Shown here: piece after piece, positions 1-6,324 of the stretch
Layout of the letters: the number at the start of each line of letters is the position of its first letter
How positions within the stretch are numbered: the first letter of the stretch is position 1
Source of the DNA: Pseudomonadota bacterium
GTDB lineage: Bacteria; Pseudomonadota; Alphaproteobacteria; Rhodobacterales; Rhodobacteraceae
Direction of reading: 5' to 3'
Length of the DNA stretch: 8,327 nt
NCBI GenBank assembly: GCA_027592105.1
Contig: JAQCLA010000105.1
Coordinates: 1 to 8,327, forward strand
Made by a program: the position numbers and the translations under genes
Notes under the pieces: model-generated
Told to the model about the DNA's origin: nothing
The model's input: only the letters and a program-made list of their open reading frames with translations
The model's database searches: none

Positions 1-2
1 CA

Positions 3-758
3 CGCGCCGCTGGCATTAAGGATTTCATCTTCGTCACCAGCCGGGGGAAATCCGCACTCGAGGATTATTTCGATAATGCCCCTGAGTTGGAGAACCAGCT
101 GCGCAAGAAGGGCAAGACAGACCTGCTTGAGGCGCTGAAGACCACCAATATGGAATCGGGTGCCATTGCCTATATTCGCCAGCATCGCGCGATGGGTCTG
201 GGTCATGCGGTCTGGTGCGCGCGGCGGCTGTTGGGCAATGAATCCTTTGCCGTGATCCTGCCCGATGATGTGATCGCCGCCGAAACGCCCTGTTTGCAAC
301 AGATGGTCGAGGCCCATGCCGAGATCGGCGGCAATATGGTCGCCGCGATGGAGGTGCCTGCCGCCAAAACCTCGGCCTATGGTGTGCTTGATATCAAGCA
401 AGACATGGGGTCCGTCGTCTCGGTCAAGGGGATGGTCGAAAAGCCCGCGCAAGGCACAGCGCCCTCGAACTTGGCGGTGATCGGTCGCTACATTCTGACG
501 CCCGCGATCATGGACAATCTCAACAAGATCAAAACCGGCGCAGGCGGCGAAGTGCAGTTGACCGATGCGATCGCGCAGGAGATCGCAAATTCGGACAATG
601 TCTATGGTTTCCGGTTCCGCGGGCAGCGTTTCGATTGCGGCTCAAAGGCGGGCTTTTTGCAGGCGACAGTCGCCTTTGCATTGGGCCGCGATGATCTGCG
701 CGACGAATTTTCCCAATATCTGGGTGATCTGATGGCGGCGCGCAACGCCGCGGAATAG
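3..758 (+). CDS. galU: UTP-glucose-1-phosphate uridylyltransferase, 5' end outside the window
   Basis: GalU makes UDP-glucose from UTP and glucose-1-phosphate in the cytoplasm, feeding LPS, capsule and exopolysaccharide synthesis. The frame is open from the first complete codon at position 3, so the gene starts upstream of the window; an internal TTG at 87 is not the start. Visible family motifs are KDFIFVTSRGKSALEDYF near the left edge, the nucleotide-sugar pyrophosphorylase segment GLGHAVWCAR, the ILPDDV strand that carries a catalytic aspartate, the VEKP lysine motif, GGEVQLTDAI and FDCGSKAGF near the C-terminus. About 75 N-terminal residues, including the usual glycine-rich nucleotide-binding start, must lie outside. 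The TAG stop is followed after 16 nt by a same-strand gene with surface-glycan-type similarities, so the two may be co-transcribed. Identification is firm. Confidence 0.96.
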   Translation, partial: RAAGIKDFIFVTSRGKSALEDYFDNAPELENQLRKKGKTDLLEALKTTNMESGAIAYIRQHRAMGLGHAVWCARRLLGNESFAVILPDDVIAAETPCLQQMVEAHAEIGGNMVAAMEVPAAKTSAYGVLDIKQDMGSVVSVKGMVEKPAQGTAPSNLAVIGRYILTPAIMDNLNKIKTGAGGEVQLTDAIAQEIANSDNVYGFRFRGQRFDCGSKAGFLQATVAFALGRDDLRDEFSQYLGDLMAARNAAE

Positions 759-774
759 GCATGGGGCCGCCGCG

Positions 775-1590
775 ATGCCCGGTCTTTCGCAAGCGGGTGT
801 GATCTGGCTGGATGTGACGCGGCTCGTCAGCCGCGCTGGGCGTGGCGTCTTGACAGGTATCGACCGGGTCGAACTGGCCTATCTTGAACATCTCCTGACA
901 TGCCCGACCGCCGCGGTGCGGTTTTTGCTGCGCTCGACGCGTGGCTACATCTTGCTCGATAAAGATGGCGGCAAGGCGTTGCGCGACCTCGTGATAGGCC
1001 AGATGCCGCTTGGCTCGGCGGATCGGCTATCGCGGTTATTCGGAAAAGGCACCGATCCGCGTCATCGGGTCGAAGCATCCTTGCGTCCCTTGGCCATCGC
1101 GCGCTGTTTGCGTGGCGGATTGGGGCGCATGATCGGACGTATGGCAAAGGGGCCGGGCTGGTATCTCAATATCGGGCATACGGGGCTTTCCGCCGCGCGA
1201 CTGGCGGCTTTTGCTTCCCAGTCAGAGATGCGCGTTGCGGTATTGATCCACGACCTGATCCCGATCACGCACCCCGATCTCAAGCCGAACCTTGCCGGAC
1301 AGACCAGCATTCGCGTCGATACCGCCTGGGCGACGCAATCGGCGATCCTGCAGGGTATGGCCAATGTCACCTTGCCCCATGCCCTGATCCGCGAGGAAGA
1401 GATGCAAGCAGCGCTGCACGATCTGGCCCGTGCAGCAGGGGTGACCGACCCCCCGCATCCCAAGCCAGAGGGTATTCCGACTCCGATCGCGCTTGACGCC
1501 ATCTATGACGGCACTGTCGAGAAAGCGGCCCTCGATGCCTATCGGCGCGATTACCTGAACCTTGGCTTTCAGCGATGGAACGAGGCTTGA
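775..1590 (+). CDS. Probable chimeric protein: glycosyltransferase N-terminal part joined to a sulfotransferase-like C-terminus
   Basis: This encodes 271 residues from an ATG 16 nt after galU, with a weak GGGG at 763-766 as the only ribosome-site candidate. Residues 10-45 (WLDVTRLVSR, GVLTGIDRVELAY) and 125-170 (GWYLNIGHTGLS, VLIHDLIPITHP) resemble the N-terminal half of roseobacter family-4-type glycosyltransferases. Those proteins usually continue for more than 200 residues with a nucleotide-sugar-binding half, which is absent here. From about residue 180 the style changes: HALIREEEMQAALHDLARAAGV and DAIYDG...YRRDYLNLGF look like the C-terminal end of sulfotransferase-family proteins (enzyme-guiding acidic residue, short helix, then a Y-x-x-D-[YF]-x-x-[LF]-G-[FY] ending). 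No PAPS-binding P-loop is seen. I infer a fusion left by an in-frame deletion across two neighbouring glycan genes, probably non-functional as an enzyme. The gene is convergent with ptsN, with 11 nt between stops. Both homologies are from memory of the families. Confidence 0.6.
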   Translation: MPGLSQAGVIWLDVTRLVSRAGRGVLTGIDRVELAYLEHLLTCPTAAVRFLLRSTRGYILLDKDGGKALRDLVIGQMPLGSADRLSRLFGKGTDPRHRVEASLRPLAIARCLRGGLGRMIGRMAKGPGWYLNIGHTGLSAARLAAFASQSEMRVAVLIHDLIPITHPDLKPNLAGQTSIRVDTAWATQSAILQGMANVTLPHALIREEEMQAALHDLARAAGVTDPPHPKPEGIPTPIALDAIYDGTVEKAALDAYRRDYLNLGFQRWNEA

Positions 1591-1601
1591 GCGCGTTGCG
1601 A

Positions 1602-2066
1602 TCAGGCCGCTTTCGATGTCGCGTATTCGGTGAGCAGCGTATGCAATGTCGCCGCATCGCTATTGGCGCGCAGCTTTGCCCGTAGGCCTGCATCGCGCAA
1701 AGTGCGTGATACGAGCGCCAAAGCCTTGAGGTGATCGACGCCGGTATCGGCCGGCGCGAACAGGGCAAAGACCAGATCGACAGGCTGTTTATCGGCCGCA
1801 TCGAAATCGACCGGCTTTTCAAGCCGGAAGAACGCGCCATGCACCTCGGTCAACTCGGGCAGCCGCGCATGCGGCAGCGCCACGCCATGTCCAACCCCCG
1901 TTGGTCCAAGGCTTTCGCGTTCCTGCAATGCGTCGAAGATCTGGCCTTCGGGCAATTCGATCAGATCATGCGCCAATGCCGAGATCGATTGCATCAGGCG
2001 TTTCTTACTCGTGACGTCGGTCAATACTTTGACGGCGCGCGGCTTCAAAAGCGACGACAAATCCAT
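1602..2066 (-). CDS. ptsN: PTS IIA-like nitrogen-regulatory protein PtsN (EIIA-Ntr)
   Basis: PtsN is the terminal phosphoacceptor of the nitrogen phosphotransferase system (PtsP-PtsO-PtsN). It does not import sugar but regulates targets such as potassium transport and sensor kinases according to its phosphorylation state. The 154-residue product is full length for the family. The phosphorylated histidine is H66 in GVGHGVALPHARL, with the companion H60. A C-terminal segment HLKALALVSRTLRD matches the conserved helix of PTS EIIA type-2 domains. The ATG at 2066 is preceded by GGGG with a 6-nt spacer. It lies 74 nt downstream of hpf on the same strand, as in many Alphaproteobacteria, and may be transcribed with it. 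No terminator is seen in the 11-nt gap to the convergent gene. Confidence 0.95.
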   Translation of the reverse strand: MDLSSLLKPRAVKVLTDVTSKKRLMQSISALAHDLIELPEGQIFDALQERESLGPTGVGHGVALPHARLPELTEVHGAFFRLEKPVDFDAADKQPVDLVFALFAPADTGVDHLKALALVSRTLRDAGLRAKLRANSDAATLHTLLTEYATSKAA

Positions 2067-2140
2067 TTCATACCCCGTAATGATCCGGGAACCGGATCTG
2101 TTTCGCGCACCGCAGACTTATGGCGCGGTGCGCGTATTGG

Positions 2141-2716
2141 TCATTCTGGTCGCGGGTCTATCCAGCCGACATTTCCATCGTCACGCCGGTAAACCACGTT
2201 CACACCGCTATGCTTTTCGTTCCGAAAGACCATGACGGATGCGCCGGCCAACTCCATCTGCATCACGGCTTCACCCACTGAGAGCGACGGAATTTTCGCT
2301 TCCATCTCAGCCACGATAATGGGCTGAAGATCTTGCGGCTCATGTTCCTCTTCATCATGCCCGGCTGGCGCGAGGACATACATCGGCGCGTCGCTGGTTT
2401 CAACGGGGCTTTGCCGATCGCGGTGGTGATCCTTCAGCCGCCGCTTATAACGGCGCAGCTGTTTCTCCATTTTCTCGCAAGACCCCTCGAAAGCGGCATA
2501 GATCTCATGCGCATGCCCTTTGGCCGATGCCGTCAAACCCGTCGAAAGGTGGACCGTTGTTTCACAGACGAATTCCGACCCTGACCGCGAGAAAAAGACC
2601 GTCGCATCGGTCGGGCGCTCGGCATATTTGCTGACGGTCGCGCCAAGGCTGGTCTTTACATGGGTTTGCAAGGCTTCGCCGATATCGATCTGCTTTCCGG
2701 TGATTTGGTAGCGCAT
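2141..2716 (-). CDS. hpf: Ribosome hibernation-promoting factor, long form
   Basis: Hpf binds the 30S subunit in resting or stressed cells and the long form drives dimerisation of 70S ribosomes into inactive 100S particles. The product is 191 residues. Residues 1-100 form the S30AE domain, with MRYQITGKQIDIGEAL at the start and a basic helix EKMEKQLRRYKRRLKDHHRD. Residues 130-190 form the dimerisation tail (SLSVGEAVMQMELAG, FRNEKHSGVNVVYRR, GWIDP). An acidic linker lies between them. The frame stays open upstream to about 3082, inside lptB, but I chose the ATG at 2716 because GGTGGAG sits 5 nt upstream of it and the family begins with this residue. The order lptB-hpf-ptsN is conserved, but rpoN, which sits between lptB and hpf in several other Alphaproteobacteria, is absent. 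Confidence 0.95.
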   Translation of the reverse strand: MRYQITGKQIDIGEALQTHVKTSLGATVSKYAERPTDATVFFSRSGSEFVCETTVHLSTGLTASAKGHAHEIYAAFEGSCEKMEKQLRRYKRRLKDHHRDRQSPVETSDAPMYVLAPAGHDEEEHEPQDLQPIIVAEMEAKIPSLSVGEAVMQMELAGASVMVFRNEKHSGVNVVYRRDDGNVGWIDPRPE

Positions 2717-2817
2717 GTGGTCTCCACCATTCGTAGGCACGGGGCGTTCATGGATCGGGATGGCCCATGCGCCGCGCGCGAGATATGTTCGGTCTGTTTC
2801 GGTTAAGGGCGATCCAG

Positions 2818-2854
2818 AGCCCCCCGTGTGGGGCTTTTCCCGGGCGCGGCCCGG
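2818..2854. repeat. Two back-to-back hairpins in the lptB-hpf gap
   Basis: AGCCCC (2818-2823) pairs with GGGGCT (2830-2835) around a 6-nt loop and is followed on the plus strand by TTTT. Directly after it CCGGGC (2840-2845) pairs with GCCCGG (2849-2854) around GCG. On the minus strand, the direction of lptB and hpf, neither hairpin is followed by a T run, so they do not look like a normal intrinsic terminator for lptB. They would lie in the 5' leader of hpf if the promoter candidate at 2890-2920 is used. The pairing is directly visible; any regulatory role is inference. Confidence 0.5.
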
Positions 2855-2889
2855 TGGGATCAGGGATGAAGCGAACGCGAACATCACCC

Positions 2890-2920
2890 GCATTAGGCGA
2901 CGCCTGTGGCTGGCTGTCAA
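2890..2920 (-). promoter_or_regulatory. Candidate sigma70-type promoter for hpf-ptsN
   Basis: On the minus strand a perfect TTGACA (2920-2915) is followed by TAATGC (2895-2890) with a 19-nt spacer, or CTAATG with 18. It starts 19 nt after the lptB stop codon and would give hpf a leader of about 165 nt containing the two hairpins. The spacer is longer than the optimum, so this remains a candidate. It would let hpf and ptsN be expressed separately from the lpt genes. Confidence 0.4.
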
Positions 2921-2939
2921 CGACAAGCAGAGCGCTTGG

Positions 2940-3704
2940 TTACGTAATCCGGAAGCTTTGTCCAAGATAGACGCGCCGGACATCCTCGTCGCGCACCACC
3001 TCGTCGGGGGTTCCGGATTTAATGATGACCCCATCATGCAGAATATAAGCACGATCCACGATTTCGAGCGTCTCGCGGACATTGTGATCGGTGATCAGCA
3101 CACCGATTCCCCGCGACTTGAGGTCTTGCACGAGGTTCCTGATATCGCCCACGGCAATCGGGTCGACACCGGCAAACGGCTCGTCCAGCAAAACATAGCG
3201 TGGGCGTGATGCCAGGCAGCGCGCAATCTCGACACGGCGCCGCTCGCCGCCCGAAAGCGAAAGGGCGGCTGCGCGGCGGAGATGGCCGATCGAAAAATCG
3301 GCCAACAATTCTTCCAGCCGATCATTGCGCCGCGCGCGGTCAGGTTCCACGATCTCCAGGATGGCGAGAATATTCTCTTCCACGCTGAGGCCGCGGAAAA
3401 TCGACATTTCCTGTGGCAGGTAGCCGATCCCGGCGCGCGCGCGGCGATACATCGGCAAAAGCGTCACATCACGGCCATCGATGGTCACCGTGCCGCCATC
3501 GGGTGTGATCAGCCCCGCGATACAATAAAACGACGTGGTTTTGCCTGATCCATTCGGACCCAGTAGTGCGACGACCTCGCCACGGGCCAAGGTGATCGAC
3601 ACATCACGGATCACCGGCCTTTTGCGGTAGGATTTGCGCAGCCGGTCCACGACCAGACCTTGCGCGCCTTGCGTGACGCTGAGAGGGGGGCGTGCCTCGC
3701 TCAT
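2940..3704 (-). CDS. lptB: LPS export ABC transporter ATPase LptB
   Basis: LptB is the cytoplasmic ATPase that, with the membrane pair LptF/LptG and LptC, extracts lipopolysaccharide from the inner membrane and pushes it onto the LptA bridge. The 254-residue product shows all ABC motifs in order: Walker A GPNGSGKT at 49-56, Q-loop glutamine Q98 in YLPQEMSIFR, signature LSGGE at 150-154, Walker B YVLLDEPFAGVDP at 170-182 and switch histidine H207 in ITDHNVRE. The YLPQEMSIFR and DHNVRETL segments are characteristic of LptB among ABC ATPases. The ATG overlaps the lptA stop as ATGA (3704-3701), suggesting translational coupling; no clear ribosome site of its own is seen. LptF and LptG are not in this window. 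Confidence 0.97.
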   Translation of the reverse strand: MSEARPPLSVTQGAQGLVVDRLRKSYRKRPVIRDVSITLARGEVVALLGPNGSGKTTSFYCIAGLITPDGGTVTIDGRDVTLLPMYRRARAGIGYLPQEMSIFRGLSVEENILAILEIVEPDRARRNDRLEELLADFSIGHLRRAAALSLSGGERRRVEIARCLASRPRYVLLDEPFAGVDPIAVGDIRNLVQDLKSRGIGVLITDHNVRETLEIVDRAYILHDGVIIKSGTPDEVVRDEDVRRVYLGQSFRIT

Positions 3705-4204
3705 GGGGCGGACTGCGGTGTGAGAACGGTGCGCACCCTGCCTTCGACGATGCCATCGCCGGTGGTCATATCGACCACCATGCTGTCGCCCGCGATGGTC
3801 GTCGTCCCTTGGGTCACCAAAACATCCCCTGTCATCGTCAGGGTTGCGGCGGCGACGGAATAGACCGCATCCTCTCCTTCGGCGGCATCTTCACCGCGGG
3901 TGATCAAAACGCCGCCCGTGGCGATGACCTCATCCACGCCGCGCTGCCCATCAATGTCGCTATAGATCACCTCGACATCTTCGGCGGCGATCCGCAGATC
4001 GCCCTGAATGATGATGACATTGCCCGAAAACAGCGCACGCCCATTTGTTTGATCGATGGTGAGATTGTCCGACACCGCCTCGACCGGCTGATTGGAATCA
4101 TGGGCCACGCCGCCAAACCCAATCGCAACTTGTGCGGTGGCTGGCTGGATCACCCCAACCAAACCGGCAACTGCAAGAGCGATAAGCGATAGGCGAAGGG
4201 TCAT
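3701..4204 (-). CDS. lptA: LPS transport periplasmic protein LptA
   Basis: LptA forms the periplasmic beta-jellyroll bridge that carries lipopolysaccharide from LptC to LptD. From the ATG at 4204 the product is 167 residues. Residues 1-24 form a signal peptide with a hydrophobic core (LSLIALAVAGLVGVI) and a signal peptidase I site after PATA. The rest matches the OstA/LptA fold: EAVSDNLTIDQTNGRALFSG, IQGDLRIAAEDVEVIY and a second repeat TLTMTGDVLVTQGTTTIAGD. An alternative TTG at 4219 overlaps the lptC stop as TTGA and would add five residues including two arginines and a lysine to the signal peptide; I prefer ATG but cannot exclude it. The stop overlaps the lptB start by 4 nt. Length is slightly short but normal for roseobacters. 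Confidence 0.93.
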   Translation of the reverse strand: MTLRLSLIALAVAGLVGVIQPATAQVAIGFGGVAHDSNQPVEAVSDNLTIDQTNGRALFSGNVIIIQGDLRIAAEDVEVIYSDIDGQRGVDEVIATGGVLITRGEDAAEGEDAVYSVAAATLTMTGDVLVTQGTTTIAGDSMVVDMTTGDGIVEGRVRTVLTPQSAP

Positions 4205-4215
4205 TATCCGTCTTT

Positions 4216-4812
4216 TCAATTCTGCACGTCGTATAGCAGGCGAACGCCGCCTGTGAAATGCACCAAAGCCTGCCCTTCGGGTCCGGTCAATTGCATCGCG
4301 CCCGCTTCGAGCTTCATTCCCGGCCCGCGTAGCATGATCGCACCGGGTGAGGTCATCTGCATCGTGGCCATCGCGACGAGAATGCGCTCGGACATTAGTT
4401 GATAGCCTGCCGTGGTTTGCGCGTTTACCGCCCCCGTCAGATCGACGATTTGTGCGAGAGAATCATAATCGCCGTGGTCCGCTGTCAGGTGCAGGTTTTC
4501 GCCGTCCTTCAACGCGACTTCGGTTTCCACCCTGTCCATTTGCAACGTGTTGGGGTCATCCATCCGCTGCGCCGCGCGATCCGCGGTCAGCGTGACGGGC
4601 TGGCCATCGCCCAAGATACCCGCGAAACGCGGCTCGGTCAGGCGCCGCTCGGTGCCGAGTTGGCCGATATCGACATCATTGAACAGCAAGGCATCTTGCG
4701 GGTTAGGGGTGCGCGAGAACAAAAACAGCGTCGACAAAAGCCCAAGCGCCGTCAGTGGCAGCAAAACCTTGGCCCAAGACACCAGCGTTGAATATCGGTT
4801 CGGCCCCGCCAT
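4216..4812 (-). CDS. lptC: LPS export ABC transporter periplasmic protein LptC
   Basis: LptC is a bitopic inner-membrane protein that receives lipopolysaccharide from LptB2FG and passes it to LptA. The 198-residue product has a single membrane segment at about residues 13-33 (KVLLPLTALGLLSTLFLF) followed by a periplasmic LptC/YrbK-type beta fold with alternating residues, including RFAGILGDGQPVTLTADRA and LTADHGDYDSLAQIVDLTGA. Sequence conservation in this family is low, so position between rnd and lptA supports the call as much as motifs do. The ATG at 4812 follows the rnd stop by 9 nt and is preceded by AGGG, so rnd-lptC-lptA-lptB is probably one transcript. Confidence 0.92.
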   Translation of the reverse strand: MAGPNRYSTLVSWAKVLLPLTALGLLSTLFLFSRTPNPQDALLFNDVDIGQLGTERRLTEPRFAGILGDGQPVTLTADRAAQRMDDPNTLQMDRVETEVALKDGENLHLTADHGDYDSLAQIVDLTGAVNAQTTAGYQLMSERILVAMATMQMTSPGAIMLRGPGMKLEAGAMQLTGPEGQALVHFTGGVRLLYDVQN

Positions 4813-4821
4813 CGGCCCTGC

Positions 4822-5433
4822 CTAGTGGCTGAAAATGTCGATTTCCGGCCAACCGGCAAGGTCAAGCCGGGCACGGGTCGGCAAGAAATCGAAACAGGCC
4901 TGCGCGATCTCGGTCCTGCCTTCGCGGGCCAAGAGCGGATCAAGCGCCTCTTTCAGGCGATGCAGGTAAAGCACATCCGAGGCGGCATAGGCTTTCTGCG
5001 CCTCGGTCAGATCGGGCGCGCCCCAATCCGATGTCTGCTGCATCTTGGAGATGTCGGTATCGAGCAACTCTTGCAGAAGGTTCTTGAGCCCGTGGCGGTC
5101 GGTGAATGTGCGGATCAGCTTGGAGGCGATCTTGGTGCAATAGACCGGGGCGGTAAGCGCGCCAAAGGCATGATACATCACCGCGATGTCGAAGCGGCCA
5201 AAGTGAAACAGCTTCAGCACCGCAGGGTCGGTTAAAAGCCGCGACAGGTTGGGCGCGGTCTTTTGGCCCGGCGCGATCTGCACCAGATGAGCATCGCCAT
5301 CACCAGCCGAGAGTTGAACAAGGCAAAGCCTGTCGCGATGCGGGTTCAGGCCCATCGTTTCGCAATCGATGGCGACGACCGACCCAAGGTTCAGCCCGTC
5401 GGGCAGATCATTTTGATGGAAATGAATGGTCAC
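4822..5433 (-). CDS. rnd: Ribonuclease D-like 3'-5' exonuclease (catalytic domain only)
   Basis: This is a DEDDy-type 3'-5' exoribonuclease expected to trim 3' ends of tRNA and other stable RNA. The 203-residue product shows exonuclease motif I with D23 and E25 (IDCETMGL), motif II with D82 (FHFGRFD) and motif III with Y149 and D153 (YAASDVLYL). It lacks the HRDC domains that make E. coli RNase D about 375 residues long; this short form is the usual one in Rhodobacteraceae. The start is a GTG at 5433, preceded by AAGGGG with an 8-nt spacer, and the protein begins MTIHFHQNDLP as in relatives. It is the first gene of the rnd-lptCAB block. I could not identify a clear promoter upstream. Confidence 0.94.
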   Translation of the reverse strand: MTIHFHQNDLPDGLNLGSVVAIDCETMGLNPHRDRLCLVQLSAGDGDAHLVQIAPGQKTAPNLSRLLTDPAVLKLFHFGRFDIAVMYHAFGALTAPVYCTKIASKLIRTFTDRHGLKNLLQELLDTDISKMQQTSDWGAPDLTEAQKAYAASDVLYLHRLKEALDPLLAREGRTEIAQACFDFLPTRARLDLAGWPEIDIFSH

Positions 5434-5658
5434 GATCCGATCCCCTTATGCCGCGTTTGTCGTGACATAAGCCCCCCGGCGCTCAAATGCGACAGGTTTC
5501 GCAAACTTGCGCAGTGCTGCGCCGGTCACGATACCGCGCAAATGCAATTTCCGATTTCGGGAAGTGACGACCGACACAAGGTCGATTGGTGCCCAGGAGA
5601 TGTTGATGGTTCCTGATCCAAGAGCCATTCATCGTTCAACACTCAATGTTTATTGATA

Positions 5659-5671
5659 TGTCGTAACGACA
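5659..5671. promoter_or_regulatory. 13-bp palindrome, operator-like
   Basis: TGTCGT and ACGACA are perfect inverted arms around a single A. The arms are short and one helical turn long, as for a dimeric repressor site, and lie in an A/T-rich setting about 230 bases upstream of rnd. No regulator or regulated gene can be named from this window. Confidence 0.3.
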
Positions 5672-5695
5672 GTTCATCACAAGTGGGTCTCTTCT

Positions 5696-5715
5696 GGTCA
5701 GTAATTTGGTCAGTA
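5696..5715. repeat. Tandem GGTCAGTA direct repeat
   Basis: GGTCAGTA occurs at 5696-5703 and again at 5708-5715, separated by ATTT, giving a 12-nt period. TTGGTCAGTA resembles half of the operators used by some GntR/FadR-type regulators, but the matching inverted half is missing, so that reading is weak. It could also be a remnant of a recombination site. Confidence 0.35.
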
Positions 5716-5811
5716 CTAGTAGGATCCCCTGCATGTTCCCTGGTGTCGGTCCACTAAGCAGGAACCCGCCCTTTCCAAACGTACCTCTGCTCGTTCCCTA
5801 AGGATCTCTGA

Positions 5812-5839
5812 GGGGGGTGGGCATGGGCCAGACGGGGGG
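5812..5839 (+). other. Canonical G-quadruplex motif
   Basis: Four G tracts (5812-5817, 5819-5821, 5825-5827, 5834-5839) are separated by loops of 1 (T), 3 (CAT) and 6 (CCAGAC) bases, fitting the G3+N1-7 rule. GGGGGGTG is itself repeated at 5812-5819 and 5834-5841. A competing hairpin, GGGCA (5819-5823) with TGCCC (5840-5844), uses part of the same bases, so the two structures exclude each other. Formation in the cell is unproven. Confidence 0.5.
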
Positions 5840-5859
5840 TGCCCGTAGTAGATACATGG

Positions 5860-5882
5860 CCTCTGCCAGCGGAGAGGTTTTT
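5860..5882 (+). terminator. Terminator-like hairpin with T run
   Basis: CCTCT (5860-5864) pairs with AGAGG (5873-5877) and is followed immediately by TTTTT (5878-5882). The stem is short and the loop 8 nt, so strength is doubtful. It would end a plus-strand transcript coming from the gene-poor stretch, where no protein gene is seen, and points away from the minus-strand gene on its right. Confidence 0.4.
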
Positions 5883-5900
5883 GAAGTTCCCTGAGTATAG

Positions 5901-5941
5901 CCCGAGTGTCACGGCGGATTTAGCCTGACCCCGAAGTGTCA
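5901..5941. repeat. Paired CCCGA(A)GTGTCA repeats resembling insertion-sequence ends
   Basis: CCCGAGTGTCA (5901-5911) is followed by CCCGAAGTGTCA (5930-5941), with TAGCCTGACCCC between them. Closely spaced TGTCA/TGACCCC repeats of this type remind me of the termini of IS21-family elements, but there is no istA/istB gene and no second end was found. The second copy contains the stop codon of the zinc-ribbon gene at 5939. The relation to IS21 is from memory and tentative. Confidence 0.3.
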
Positions 5942-6127
5942 GCCCCGCTTGTAGCCTAAGCTGAGATTGTGATCAGTCTCGCAGGTATCCCCTGAGCAGC
6001 ACTCAAAGATGTTGGACTTGCAGGTCACACACTGCTCATGCCCATGCACCACCACCGTATGCAGGGGGGACTGGCATCGTGGGCAGCGTTGCTTATGCGC
6101 ATTGGCGGGGATGGTCGTGTTGTCCAT
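5939..6127 (-). CDS. Small cysteine-rich zinc-ribbon protein of unknown function
   Basis: The 62-residue product carries CPRC (C15, C18) and CVTC (C33, C36), a spacing that fits one zinc ribbon, followed by ECCSGDTCE with C43, C44 and C49. Histidine-rich HTVVVHGHEQ lies between the two knuckles. I recall similar small uncharacterised proteins in marine bacteria but know no function; binding of zinc or an iron-sulfur centre is possible. The ATG at 6127 is preceded only by a weak GATGG site. The TGA stop lies inside a TGTCA repeat. It is divergent from the VOC gene. The cysteine pattern makes a chance reading frame unlikely. Confidence 0.7.
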   Translation of the reverse strand: MDNTTIPANAHKQRCPRCQSPLHTVVVHGHEQCVTCKSNIFECCSGDTCETDHNLSLGYKRG

Positions 6128-6324
6128 CCATCAAGTCAGTCAAAACGTCTGAGTACTGTAAGGGGGTCTAGTCTTTGATGTGAGAGTGGAAGTGGGGGGA
6201 TCATGTCTCCCCAGTTGGGGACAGACTGCTATAGATACTTTAATAGGACTTTGTCCCCTTGTCCTCTCACTCTCAGATGGGGATCATGAACCCCCGCCAT
6301 CCTTACCAGGATCAAGATGAAGTC
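6128..6324. promoter_or_regulatory. Divergent intergenic region with repeats and candidate promoters
   Basis: This separates the zinc-ribbon gene (left) from the VOC gene (right). An A/T-rich island at 6228-6253 in a G/C-rich setting contains TATAGA (6230-6235) and TTTAAT (6239-6244), the latter 18 nt after TTGGGG, and reads TATAGC on the minus strand, so divergent promoters are likely here. GTCTCCCC (6205-6212) folds onto GGGG-AC-AGAC (6217-6226) around AGTT. TGAGAGTG (6181-6188) is inverted as CACTCTCA (6268-6275), and GGGGATCATG is a direct repeat at 6196-6205 and 6279-6288. The repeats bracket the promoter island and could be operator sites. Confidence 0.4.

Larger units (their letters stand above)
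5434..5938. other. Gene-poor stretch; boundary between core genome and accessory DNA
   Basis: About 500 bases without a convincing gene. The first ~190 bases still have core-like composition. A 60-codon minus-strand frame (5446-5628) is open there but has no recognisable motif. From about 5630 the texture changes: A/T-rich to about 5720, then runs of G and C with TAG, TAC and CTA words. Within it I see a palindrome, paired direct repeats, a G-quadruplex motif, a terminator-like hairpin and TGTCA repeats, each listed separately. No tRNA cloverleaf was recognised. Confidence 0.6.

Noticed and set aside
529..1840. Several long minus-strand frames opposite galU and the chimeric gene
   Set aside because: They are shadows of G+C-rich plus-strand coding; translations are arginine/serine/proline-rich and lack motifs.
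2717..3082. Upstream extension of the hpf frame to a start inside lptB (313 residues in total)
   Set aside because: The extension overlaps lptB, has no Hpf similarity, and the ATG at 2716 has a good ribosome site and the family's normal N-terminus.
5446..5628. 60-residue minus-strand frame just upstream of rnd
   Set aside because: No recognisable motif, no clear ribosome site; kept only as part of the intergenic description.
5690..5790. A tRNA or attachment site near the compositional boundary
   Set aside because: No cloverleaf, TTCGA loop or CCA end could be built, and no integrase gene is in the window.
5812..5941. CRISPR-like repeats
   Set aside because: Repeats are 8-12 nt, only two copies each, with irregular spacing.
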